A DNA stretch of 64,000 nt, taken from assembly GCF_946482605.1 (NCBI RefSeq), contig NZ_CAMLSE010000008.1, positions 62,001-126,000 on the forward strand. Reading direction: 5' to 3'. The DNA is from an uncultured Dyadobacter sp. (lineage in GTDB: Bacteria; Bacteroidota; Bacteroidia; Cytophagales; Spirosomataceae). Made by a program: the position numbers and the translations under genes. The notes beneath the pieces are model-generated. The model ran no database searches. It was not told the origin of the DNA and saw nothing but the letters and a program-made list of their open reading frames with translations. This document shows, one piece after another, positions 27,894-36,085 of this stretch. Position 1 is the stretch's first letter. Each line of letters starts with the position of its first letter.

Positions 27894-29153
27894 CTACTTT
27901 TCGCTGATGAGCTTGTCCATTAAGCTGTTGAAATCGGCCACGAATTCGTCGTAGTACTTGCCGGTGCCGGGGCCGGAGAAACCCGTGTGGATTTCCCGGA
28001 CTTTCCCGTGCTTGTCGATGAAAATGGTGGTGGGATAGGACATTACCTTGTTGAGCATAGGCAATGCCCTTGCCGTTGCTGCATCGCTATTGGTTCCTGC
28101 CAGGACTATCGGGTATTCGATCCCCAGGCGGGTTATCATGCGGGCGATCTTCGGATTCGAAATTTCAGGTTTGTCGGAGCGTTCGAAGGCGAGGCCGATC
28201 ACTTCCACGCCCCGATTTTTGTTCTTTTTGTACCATGGGGCCAGGTAGTTGGTTTCGTCCATGCAATTGGGGCACCACGATCCCAGAATCTGGATGATGA
28301 CCGGTTTTCCGGCAAAACGGGGATCTTTTAAAGACCAGGTTTTGCCCTTGGCGTCAGGGAACTCGAAATCTACGCTTTCGAATCCTGGTTTCAGGAATGT
28401 AAGCTTGGTGGCGTCCGGTAGTTTGGCTTGGGGATCGGGTTTGGCAGTCCAGGTTTTATACACCTTGACGCCCGACCACATACCACCATTCAAAGATCCG
28501 TCGACCTGAATGGCTGCCTTAAAGAGCATAGCATTGGAGCCGTCGAATGTGGACAGAAAGAGGCTATCCCCGTTCACGCTGCCCGTTAGAAACCGGTAAT
28601 CGCCGGTAGGCGTCAGAAAAGAGCCCTGAACATCGGTTCCCTGCTGCGTAAAGCTGCCGACTGAGATCGTCACGTCGCCTGTGGTCTCGTTTTTAAAGGT
28701 CGTTGCCCATTTGCCAGTCACATTTCTGGTTGTCCTGGCCTCCCCCTTTTCAAAGAATTTATAATGCTCGCCCTGATCCGCTTCGAAGGGAAGTGAGCCT
28801 GCCACCACGCCATTGGCTAGGCGGTAGTAAGTTCCTTTCAGTTTGTCGCCGTCGGGTTTAGCGACTATCTTGGAATCAAAAAGCTGCATGGGGATCACCA
28901 GCGAATCGTTCTGAAAATAGGTGCTGTCCATGCTCAGCTTTTCAGACCCGTTGATGATATGGACTTTGTAGGTTTTGCCATCCGCATTTTGCGCGATATC
29001 CAGGATCAATGGCAGTTTATGCGCGCCCCGGCTTAATGTCGCACGCCATATGCCGGTCTTAACAGGAGGCTGATCTGGATTCGCTGAGAGGACTGAAAAG
29101 CCGGTGATTATATTTAAAAATGAATATAAGCCAATCGAAAACAGGAGTTTCAT
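27894..29153 (-). CDS. TlpA-like periplasmic thioredoxin family protein
   Basis: 419 residues from the ATG at 29153; a longer frame to 29216 is rejected because the signal peptide (MKLLFSIGLYSFLNIITGF) starts at 29153. The N-terminal 250 residues form a beta-rich domain seen in Bacteroidota thiol-disulfide proteins. The C-terminal thioredoxin fold (about 265-410) has the redox pair Cys294-Pro-Asn-Cys297 in GSWCPNC and the cis-Pro segment MSYPTTIFID. It is probably a periplasmic reductase or peroxiredoxin-like protein; the partner is unknown. Its promoter is divergent from that of the dcw cluster. Confidence 0.88.
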   Translation of the reverse strand: MKLLFSIGLYSFLNIITGFSVLSANPDQPPVKTGIWRATLSRGAHKLPLILDIAQNADGKTYKVHIINGSEKLSMDSTYFQNDSLVIPMQLFDSKIVAKPDGDKLKGTYYRLANGVVAGSLPFEADQGEHYKFFEKGEARTTRNVTGKWATTFKNETTGDVTISVGSFTQQGTDVQGSFLTPTGDYRFLTGSVNGDSLFLSTFDGSNAMLFKAAIQVDGSLNGGMWSGVKVYKTWTAKPDPQAKLPDATKLTFLKPGFESVDFEFPDAKGKTWSLKDPRFAGKPVIIQILGSWCPNCMDETNYLAPWYKKNKNRGVEVIGLAFERSDKPEISNPKIARMITRLGIEYPIVLAGTNSDAATARALPMLNKVMSYPTTIFIDKHGKVREIHTGFSGPGTGKYYDEFVADFNSLMDKLISEK

Positions 29154-29189
29154 ACACAGTGGATTAGTGCTTAAACAGGAGTGTGGTGT

Positions 29190-29197
29190 CAAAATTA
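29190..29197 (-). promoter_or_regulatory. Candidate -7 box of the TlpA-like gene
   Basis: Minus strand TAATTTTG, a TAnnTTTG match 37 bases before the ATG. A TTG at 29216-29214 gives a 16-base spacer, shorter than usual. Its presence inside the longer frame supports the start at 29153. Confidence 0.45.
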
Positions 29198-29236
29198 ATT
29201 CCCTTCCAGTGCGCAATTCCTACGCCTGAAAATCGC

Positions 29237-29244
29237 TAAGTTTG
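29237..29244 (+). promoter_or_regulatory. Candidate -7 box of the rsmH-led wall gene cluster
   Basis: TAAGTTTG matches TAnnTTTG, 49 bases before rsmH. No TTG is seen at -33. It is the only good match in the divergent region on this strand. Confidence 0.45.
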
Positions 29245-29293
29245 TAACTGCCTGTCGGCGGAAAATAGTTCCTCAGCACATTGCTTTTAACAA

Positions 29294-30211
29294 ATGGATT
29301 CAGAAAGTACCTATCACGTTCCGGTCATGTTACACGAATGCCTCGAAGGCCTTCAAATTCAACCTGATGGAGTGTACGTGGATGTCACTTTTGGGGGGGG
29401 AGGCCATTCGCGGGCGATCCTGGAAAGGCTTACAACAGGCAGATTGCTAGTGTTTGACCAGGACCCCGATGCAGTCGCCAATGCGGCAGAATGGAAAGAC
29501 GATAGTCGTTTTACATTCATAGCGGCCAATTTCAGACATTTAAAACGATATCTCAAATTACATAAGGTCGAGAAGGTCAATGGGATCCTCGCGGATCTGG
29601 GCGTCTCATCTCATCAGATCAACACACCGGAGCGTGGTTTCTCGACGCGGTTTGATGCTGACCTGGACATGCGCATGAACCCAGGCATCGAAAAGACGGC
29701 CGGAGAAGTGTTGAAAACGCGGTCGGCAGCGGAATTACAAAGGATCCTCGGCATGTACGGGGAGGTGACCAATGCGCGCACCGCGGCAGAGGCGATCATT
29801 ACGGCCCGATACAATTCGTCCATTGAAACCGTTAATGACCTGAAGAGCATCCTCATGCGGTATGCGCCCAAGCACCGCGAGAATAAGTATTTCGCACAGG
29901 TGTTCCAGGCATTGCGGATCGAGGTCAATGACGAATTGAGTGTCCTGGAAGAATTTCTGGCGCAGACGCCGGAAGTGCTCGCGCCAGGCGGGAGGCTCGT
30001 GGTGATGTCGTACCACTCGCTGGAAGATCGTTTGGTGAAGAACTACATTCAGAAGGGAAAGTTTTACGGAGAAGTTGAAAAAGACTTTTATGGGAACGAG
30101 ATCAAGCCGCTGAAAAGCGTGACGCGTAAACCCATTGAAGCTACCGCAGAAGAAGTCGCCGTGAACCCGAGGGCCAGAAGTGCCAAATTGAGGATCGCGG
30201 AAAAGGCGTAG
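29294..30211 (+). CDS. rsmH: 16S rRNA (cytosine(1402)-N(4))-methyltransferase
   Basis: 305 residues. Methylates C1402 in the ribosomal P site. The S-adenosylmethionine site appears as YVDVTFGGGGHSRAIL, followed by FDQDPDA, ILADLGVSSHQ and the GRLVVMSYHSLEDRLVK segment, all typical of RsmH (MraW). It opens the dcw cluster. mraZ, which precedes it in many bacteria, is not here: a divergent thioredoxin gene lies upstream instead. Confidence 0.96.
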   Translation: MDSESTYHVPVMLHECLEGLQIQPDGVYVDVTFGGGGHSRAILERLTTGRLLVFDQDPDAVANAAEWKDDSRFTFIAANFRHLKRYLKLHKVEKVNGILADLGVSSHQINTPERGFSTRFDADLDMRMNPGIEKTAGEVLKTRSAAELQRILGMYGEVTNARTAAEAIITARYNSSIETVNDLKSILMRYAPKHRENKYFAQVFQALRIEVNDELSVLEEFLAQTPEVLAPGGRLVVMSYHSLEDRLVKNYIQKGKFYGEVEKDFYGNEIKPLKSVTRKPIEATAEEVAVNPRARSAKLRIAEKA

Positions 30212-30236
30212 AAAATCCAGAAATGCACCCCGAAAC

Positions 30237-30650
30237 ATGGCTGAAAATAGAAAGAAACCGAAACCCATTCCGCCAAAACCTCCGAAACGCAAGCGGGAAT
30301 ACCATCTGTTCAACTGGCTGAACAAGTTTTTGCCGCTGGATAAGGTTTTTGGAGAGAAATTGCCCGGTCAGGAAGAACGTCTGCCTGTCAAATATTTTTA
30401 CTATTTCGGTTGGGTCATCGTGCTGCTGGTGGCCTATGAGCGGATTGGTTTTCAATCCGAGGACTATGTCCGTAAGAGCATCAAGCTGAAAAAGGAGGTC
30501 GATGACCTGAAAGCCGAATATACTTCCATCCACGCCGAATACGAGCGAGCCGGCAAACAGTCGGTAGTGGTGGAAAAAGTGCAGGCCGAGGGGCTCGTTG
30601 AAAACCTGATTCCCCCGAAGAAGATTATTTTAAAAGAAGACGAAGAATAG
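30237..30650 (+). CDS. FtsL-like division protein
   Basis: 137 residues. A Lys/Pro-rich cytosolic N-terminus (about 1-50), one membrane helix (about 53-72) and a periplasmic heptad-like segment (about 80-115, SIKLKKEVDDLKAEYTSIH) that could form a coiled coil. This plan and the place between rsmH and ftsI identify it as the FtsL-like partner of the divisome. Sequence identity to classical FtsL is low, as usual for this protein, and the N-terminal part is long for FtsL. Confidence 0.8.
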   Translation: MAENRKKPKPIPPKPPKRKREYHLFNWLNKFLPLDKVFGEKLPGQEERLPVKYFYYFGWVIVLLVAYERIGFQSEDYVRKSIKLKKEVDDLKAEYTSIHAEYERAGKQSVVVEKVQAEGLVENLIPPKKIILKEDEE

Positions 30651-30672
30651 GCCAGTTCGCTCTTAACGCCTT

Positions 30673-32817
30673 ATGAAAAACGAAATCGAAAGCGGTCAGA
30701 ATAATAAGAAAGCACTGATCAACCGTGCCCGTACTGTGGGCTGGTTGCTGTTTCTGCTGGCGATCATGGTTTTCGTCAAGCTGATACGGGTACAGTACTA
30801 TGATACCTTCAAAGGTAAAACCTGGGCCGAATACTCCGAAAAGAACGATTTGAAACTGGATACCATTCCGGCCATGCGCGGCAATGTATATGCCAGCGAT
30901 AACAGCCTGCTCGCTACTTCCCTGCCTTACTACTTCGTGGGGTTTGATACCAAAGTAGCTGACTCGGCCTACTTCTACAATCATATCGATGAGCTCGCCG
31001 GCTTGCTGGCTAAAAATTTCGGTGAGAATACGGCAGAGGGTTACAGAAGCAAGATCATGCGCTATCGCGTGAGCAAAAGCAAACGGTACCTGCGCCTGAA
31101 AGCCAAGGAAATTACCCACTTGGAGCGGGAACGGATCAAGCAATGGCCGTTTTTCGCAAAAGACCGGAAGGGCGGTGGAGGCAAATTCGAGACAATCTAC
31201 AAACGTTACAAACCGTTCAGCCCCATGGCGGACCGGACCATCGGAGGTACTGATCCGAAAAGCGGACGAGGGTACATTGGCCTCGAAGCCAGCTTTGATA
31301 AACAGCTGGAAGGCAGGCCCGGCATTGGCTGGATAGAGAAGGTTGAAGGAGGGTTGAAAATTCCGGTGGGTGACGCATTCAATGTACAGCCGGAGGCAGG
31401 GCGCGACATATACACGACCCTTGATATGAACTATCAGGAGAGGACCGAGATCGCATTGCGCAGGAAACTGATGGAAATGGATGCGGACTTCGGCTCCGTT
31501 GTGATCATGGAGGTGGCGACAGGGGAGATCAAGGCAATGGCCAACCTGACCAAGCGGGGGCCGGGTAAATACGAGGAGGTGTTCAACTATGCCCTGGCAG
31601 GGAGCAACGACCCTGGCTCCACTTTCAAGCTGGCGACCATGATGGCTTTGCTGGAAGAGACCAACATGAACCCCGATCAGGTAACGGTGAATACCGGAAC
31701 AGGAGCTATGAAGTTCCGGAACCACACGATCCGGGATGCACACCGCGGTGGATTCGGGACGATTACTGCATCGCAGGTGCTGGAAAAATCGTCCAACATC
31801 GGCATTGTCCTGCTAATGCAACGGTATTTCGCTTCCAAGCCTGATAAATACCTGCAATACCTCAAGCAATTCCACCTCACACAGCCGACCGGTATTCACA
31901 TGAAAGGAGAAAAACCTCCTCTGATCCGCGACCGGAAATCAAAACACTGGAGTAATTACTCCCTGTATTTTATGGCACATGGCTATGAAATGCAGATGAC
32001 CCCGCTGCAGACATTGGCTTTTTATAATGCAGTGGCGAACAACGGCTACTGGGTAAGGCCCATGATCGTAAGGGAGATTAGGAATGCCGAGGAAATTGAG
32101 GACAAAATCCCACCTTATGTCGACGAAAAGCCTATATGTTCACCCGAAACGATCCGGAAGCTGAAAAAAATGCTGGAAGGTGTCGTGAACAGCGGCCTTG
32201 CGAAGCATATCAAAAGCGATTTGTATGAGATTGCTGGAAAAACAGGAACAGCCCGTAAGCTGATCGACGGCGTTTATACCGAAGGAAAGAATTATACTTC
32301 GTTCGCAGGCTATTTTCCTGCCGACAAACCCAAATACAGCTGCATTGTCATCATCGACAATCCCAAGAGCAGCGGCGCGGATTATACCCGTTATGCAGGC
32401 AGTGTGGCCGCCCCGGTTTTCAAGGAAGTAGCCGACAGGATCTATGCCTATGACGTTGCCATTCAGAAGCCCGTAAAAGACTCGTTGCCCGAGAAATCTG
32501 AAGATGTGAAATGGGCGGGTCCGGTAGAAGACCTCAGCGTCATCAGCAAGACACTGAACATGACCCCCGTTACCGACGATGGGGAATATGCGGCGGCTTC
32601 TCTTTACAAAAAAGGGAAAACCAAATGGGCTTCGCGTGAAATAGATTCCCGTGACGTGCCGGATCTTCAGGGTATGTCTATGCGGGACGCCCTTTACATT
32701 ATGGAAAACAAAGGGTTCCGGGTGACTTTCAAGGGAGCCGGAAAAGTGGTGGAGCAATCGCTGCCGCCCGGCGTTAACAAAAGCGGAGCTAAAACAATCC
32801 TATTAACGTTACAGTAG
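30673..32817 (+). CDS. ftsI: Division-specific penicillin-binding protein (transpeptidase) with PASTA domain
   Basis: 714 residues. A class B PBP that crosslinks septal peptidoglycan. A membrane anchor (about 20-42) is followed by a dimerisation domain and the transpeptidase, with Ser316-Thr-Phe-Lys319, Ser373-Ser-Asn375 and Lys523-Thr-Gly525 as the three active-site motifs. A PASTA domain at about 655-714 (VPDLQGMSMRDALYIMENKG) ends the protein, a common addition in Bacteroidota FtsI. Twenty-two bases after ftsL-like and eight before murE. Confidence 0.95.
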   Translation: MKNEIESGQNNKKALINRARTVGWLLFLLAIMVFVKLIRVQYYDTFKGKTWAEYSEKNDLKLDTIPAMRGNVYASDNSLLATSLPYYFVGFDTKVADSAYFYNHIDELAGLLAKNFGENTAEGYRSKIMRYRVSKSKRYLRLKAKEITHLERERIKQWPFFAKDRKGGGGKFETIYKRYKPFSPMADRTIGGTDPKSGRGYIGLEASFDKQLEGRPGIGWIEKVEGGLKIPVGDAFNVQPEAGRDIYTTLDMNYQERTEIALRRKLMEMDADFGSVVIMEVATGEIKAMANLTKRGPGKYEEVFNYALAGSNDPGSTFKLATMMALLEETNMNPDQVTVNTGTGAMKFRNHTIRDAHRGGFGTITASQVLEKSSNIGIVLLMQRYFASKPDKYLQYLKQFHLTQPTGIHMKGEKPPLIRDRKSKHWSNYSLYFMAHGYEMQMTPLQTLAFYNAVANNGYWVRPMIVREIRNAEEIEDKIPPYVDEKPICSPETIRKLKKMLEGVVNSGLAKHIKSDLYEIAGKTGTARKLIDGVYTEGKNYTSFAGYFPADKPKYSCIVIIDNPKSSGADYTRYAGSVAAPVFKEVADRIYAYDVAIQKPVKDSLPEKSEDVKWAGPVEDLSVISKTLNMTPVTDDGEYAAASLYKKGKTKWASREIDSRDVPDLQGMSMRDALYIMENKGFRVTFKGAGKVVEQSLPPGVNKSGAKTILLTLQ

Positions 32818-32825
32818 TTCCTTTC

Positions 32826-34307
32826 ATGGAAAACAATCAGGAAAAAAGTCTGGGCAGCTTGCTCGAAGAAGTAAAGAGAGCCGTGCTGCACGGTAATGCG
32901 GATGTGATCGTCAAAAACATCATCCTGGATTCAAGAAGAGTTTTGCCGGGAAGCCTTTTTGTGGCGTTGCGTGGAACACAAACCGACGGGCACCAGTTTA
33001 TAGGCACCGCTACGGCGCTGGGCGCAAGCGCGATCCTGTGCGAGGCATTGCCGGAACAAGTCGAAGAAGGAGTGGTTTACGTCCAGGTGGCGGATTCGGC
33101 GGCGGCGATGGGTTTGATAGCCTCGGCGTTTTATGGTCATCCTTCGCGGAAGGTCAGGCTGGTGGGCGTGACAGGTACCAATGGAAAGACGTCCGTGGCT
33201 ACCTTTCTTTTCCAGCTTTTCAGAGCGCTGGGCTACCGCTGCGGGCTGCTGTCGACGGTTCAGAACCAGATCGAGGACGAGATCGTCCCTTCCACGCACA
33301 CCACCCCGGATTCTGTCGCATTGAATGGCCTGCTTGCCCAAATGGCGGCCGGCAACTGCAGCCACGTTTTTATGGAGGTCAGCTCCCATTCGGTTGCCCA
33401 GCATCGCATTACAGGGTTACACTTCGCAGGGGGGATTTTTACCAACATTACCCACGATCACCTGGATTTTCACAAAACTTTTGACAATTATATCAAAGCC
33501 AAAAAGGGCTTTTTCGACGCTTTGCCGAAAAGCGCGTTCGCGCTGGTCAATGTAGACGACCGCCGGGGCTCGGTGATGGTCCAGAACACCAAGGCGCGCA
33601 TTGAAACCTATTCGCTGCAGACGCTGGCGACATTCAAAGGCAAAATCATTTCAGATACGCTGGCGGGTATGCACATGGAAATCAACCAGCAAGAGGTTTG
33701 GTTCCGGGTCATTGGCCGGTTTAATGCATATAATCTGCTGTCGGTGTATGGGGCTGCCGTACTTTTAGGTGAAAACGACGAAGCGGTATTGACCGAACTT
33801 TCCAACCTGAAAAGTCCGCCGGGAAGATTTGAGCAATTTCACTCTGCGGATCAGATCGTGGGGATCGTGGATTATGCGCACACGCCCGACGCGCTGGAAA
33901 ATGTCCTCGAAACCATTACCCATTTGCGGCACGGCAATGAGCAGGTTATCACCATTGTAGGATGCGGCGGGAACCGTGATGCGGAAAAACGGCCCAAAAT
34001 GGCCGCCATCGCCTGCCGCTACAGCAACCGGGTGATCCTGACCTCGGATAACCCCCGCTATGAAGAACCAATGGATATCCTCGATCAAATGCAGAAGGGC
34101 GTTCCCCCGCTGGATTATAAAAAGACAACCGTCATTGCCGACCGCCGCGAGGCTATTTTAAAGGCAGGGCAGGAGGCACAGCCCGGCGATATCATTCTGA
34201 TCGCTGGGAAAGGGCATGAAAATTATCAGGAGATCAAGGGCGTTAAACATCATTTTGACGACAAGGAGGTGTTGCTGGAAGTGTTTGCAAACAGAACGGG
34301 GAATTAA
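32826..34307 (+). CDS. murE: UDP-MurNAc-L-Ala-D-Glu:meso-diaminopimelate ligase
   Basis: 493 residues. Cytosolic ligase adding the third residue to the stem peptide. The ATP loop is GVTGTNGKTS. Asp408-Asn-Pro-Arg411 is the motif that selects meso-diaminopimelate, so the wall is of the usual Gram-negative type. Other Mur ligase segments (FTNITHDHLDFHKT, IVDYAHTPDALE, AGKGHENYQ) are present. Eight bases from ftsI, 71 from mraY. Confidence 0.96.
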   Translation: MENNQEKSLGSLLEEVKRAVLHGNADVIVKNIILDSRRVLPGSLFVALRGTQTDGHQFIGTATALGASAILCEALPEQVEEGVVYVQVADSAAAMGLIASAFYGHPSRKVRLVGVTGTNGKTSVATFLFQLFRALGYRCGLLSTVQNQIEDEIVPSTHTTPDSVALNGLLAQMAAGNCSHVFMEVSSHSVAQHRITGLHFAGGIFTNITHDHLDFHKTFDNYIKAKKGFFDALPKSAFALVNVDDRRGSVMVQNTKARIETYSLQTLATFKGKIISDTLAGMHMEINQQEVWFRVIGRFNAYNLLSVYGAAVLLGENDEAVLTELSNLKSPPGRFEQFHSADQIVGIVDYAHTPDALENVLETITHLRHGNEQVITIVGCGGNRDAEKRPKMAAIACRYSNRVILTSDNPRYEEPMDILDQMQKGVPPLDYKKTTVIADRREAILKAGQEAQPGDIILIAGKGHENYQEIKGVKHHFDDKEVLLEVFANRTGN

Positions 34308-34378
34308 AAATGACCTTGCTTTTGGCGTAGTCTATTAAAAAAACCAATTTTGCAGCCGTCATCCCAATAAGCTACTAC

Positions 34379-35593
34379 ATGCTCTATTACCTCTTTGATT
34401 ATTTAGACAAACACTTCAACATTCCCGGGGCCGGGGTATTTCAGTACATTTCGTTCCGCGCGCTCGGAGCGACGGTGCTGTCCCTTTTTATCGCCGCGAC
34501 CTACGGAAAGTCTATCATTAATCTGCTCAGGAGAAAGCAAATGGGGGAGTCGATCCGGGACCTCGGGCTGGCGGGGCAATTAGAGAAGGCGGGAACCCCT
34601 ACAATGGGCGGTTTCATTATCCTCGCATCACTTCTGATTCCCGTGCTGCTGTTTGCAAAACTGAGTAACGTTTACATAGTGCTGCTGATCATAACGGCCA
34701 TTTGGACGGGTGGGATCGGCTTTTTGGATGATTATCTTAAAAAATTCAAAAACAATAAAGACGGGCTCGCCGGACGCTTCAAAATCGTAGGCCAGGTAGG
34801 TTTGGGATTGATTGTCGGCATTACGCTTTCGTTCAATGATAATGTCAAAATTCGCGTTTACGACCAGCCGCTGCTGAGTTCGAACCTGGGTGAAGTACAG
34901 CGCTATCATGACATTATTCACCCCACCATCACGACGATCCCTTTTATCAAAAACAATGAGTTTGATTACAAGGCGTTGCTTTTCGGCTGGTTACCGGAAG
35001 AGTATACCTGGGTGATCTACACCATTATAGCGATTTTCATCATCACTGCCATTTCCAATGGCGCCAACATTACCGACGGGATCGACGGGCTGGCTGCGGG
35101 TGTTTCGGGCATTGTGGCTCTTACGCTCGGTGTACTGGCATATCTGTCGGGTAACACCAAGTTTTCGCAGTATCTCAACATCATGTATATCCCCAACTCG
35201 GGAGAGCTGGTAATATTCTGTGCAGCATTTATAGGGGCCTGCGTCGGGTTTTTATGGTATAATGCGTACCCGGCCCAGGTTTTTATGGGCGACACGGGAA
35301 GTTTGATGCTCGGAGGAGTTATTGCGGTAGTGGCACTTGCGATCCGCAAAGAATGGCTCATTCCGGTCATGTGCGGTATTTTTATTGTCGAGAATGCGTC
35401 GGTTATCTTGCAGGTCAGCTATTTCAAATATACCAAGCGAAAATACGGGGAAGGGCGAAGGATATTCCTCATGTCGCCCCTGCACCACCATTACCAGAAG
35501 AAAGGCATTCATGAGGCCAAAATCGTGACCCGTTTCTGGATCGTAGGCATCATTCTCGCCATTCTGACGCTCGCTACATTGAAGCTACGCTGA
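34379..35593 (+). CDS. mraY: Phospho-N-acetylmuramoyl-pentapeptide-transferase
   Basis: 404 residues, about ten membrane helices. Makes lipid I from UDP-MurNAc-pentapeptide and undecaprenyl phosphate. Landmarks are the TPTMGGF segment, the first acidic pair in GFLDDYLKK, the [12 protein letters not shown] motif, [11 protein letters not shown] and the histidine-rich [13 protein letters not shown]. It is longer than E. coli MraY (360) owing to a loop after the third helices (about 160-200), as in other Bacteroidota. It is the last gene before the dcw cluster breaks; murD is 25.8 kb away. Confidence 0.96.
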   Translation: MLYYLFDYLDKHFNIPGAGVFQYISFRALGATVLSLFIAATYGKSIINLLRRKQMGESIRDLGLAGQLEKAGTPTMGGFIILASLLIPVLLFAKLSNVYIVLLIITAIWTGGIGFLDDYLKKFKNNKDGLAGRFKIVGQVGLGLIVGITLSFNDNVKIRVYDQPLLSSNLGEVQRYHDIIHPTITTIPFIKNNEFDYKALLFGWLPEEYTWVIYTIIAIFIITAISNGANITDGIDGLAAGVSGIVALTLGVLAYLSGNTKFSQYLNIMYIPNSGELVIFCAAFIGACVGFLWYNAYPAQVFMGDTGSLMLGGVIAVVALAIRKEWLIPVMCGIFIVENASVILQVSYFKYTKRKYGEGRRIFLMSPLHHHYQKKGIHEAKIVTRFWIVGIILAILTLATLKLR

Positions 35594-35600
35594 AAGGCAG

Positions 35601-35678
35601 GAAGGGGAGAATGGAAGAAGGGGAGGATGGGGACCGGAAGGATTTTCATCCTTCCCTTCCTCCATTCTCCCCTTCTTC
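35601..35678. repeat. Polypurine/polypyrimidine inverted repeat after mraY
   Basis: The left arm is G/A only over most of 35601-35628 and the right arm C/T at 35648-35678. They pair over about 28 bases with two or three mismatches. It could act as a terminator for mraY, though no T-run follows directly. It marks the left edge of the break in the dcw cluster. Confidence 0.5.
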
Positions 35679-35710
35679 TTTAAAAATGGTTTTTAGTCTG
35701 TTGAAGGTAT

Positions 35711-35995
35711 TTAACTATTCAGCTCAAGTAACATTTCTTCGGTGATCTTATTCTTTTCCCTGAATTCGGCAAGGGTTTCAGTGAAAGTGGAATGCAGGGT
35801 TTCTACATTCTGGAGATTTTTATAGACACCATCGTAAATCTCGTTCAGCGATTTGTCGAGATTCTGGACATTGACATTCATATTTTCGGTTTCGATCTGT
35901 CCAATCTTCTTGATCACAGCAGTTTCGCTGTTTTTCAAATCCTCGATCTCGCGGAGAATTTTCTCCATCGTCTTAAACTTTTCGATCTTATCCAT
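35711..35995 (-). CDS. Small coiled-coil protein of unknown function
   Basis: 94 residues, no cysteine, rich in Lys, Glu, Asn and Leu, predicted all-helical with heptad-like runs (EKILREIEDLKNS, VQNLDKSLNEIYDG). No signal or membrane helix. No family recognised. It is next to the polypurine hairpin and divergent from the esterase gene. Coding status rests on helical regularity and on a good position between neighbours. Confidence 0.6.
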   Translation of the reverse strand: MDKIEKFKTMEKILREIEDLKNSETAVIKKIGQIETENMNVNVQNLDKSLNEIYDGVYKNLQNVETLHSTFTETLAEFREKNKITEEMLLELNS

Positions 35996-36085
35996 AAGTC
36001 TTTATAAAATTGTTTTCAAAGTGTGTAATTAAAATATCGTACCAAAGCGGGATGTGCCTGCGGTAAAACCAGCCGTTTTTTTTCT

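Noticed and set aside
29154..29216. Longer start for the TlpA-like protein
   Set aside because: It would put 21 residues before a good signal peptide and cover the candidate -7 box.
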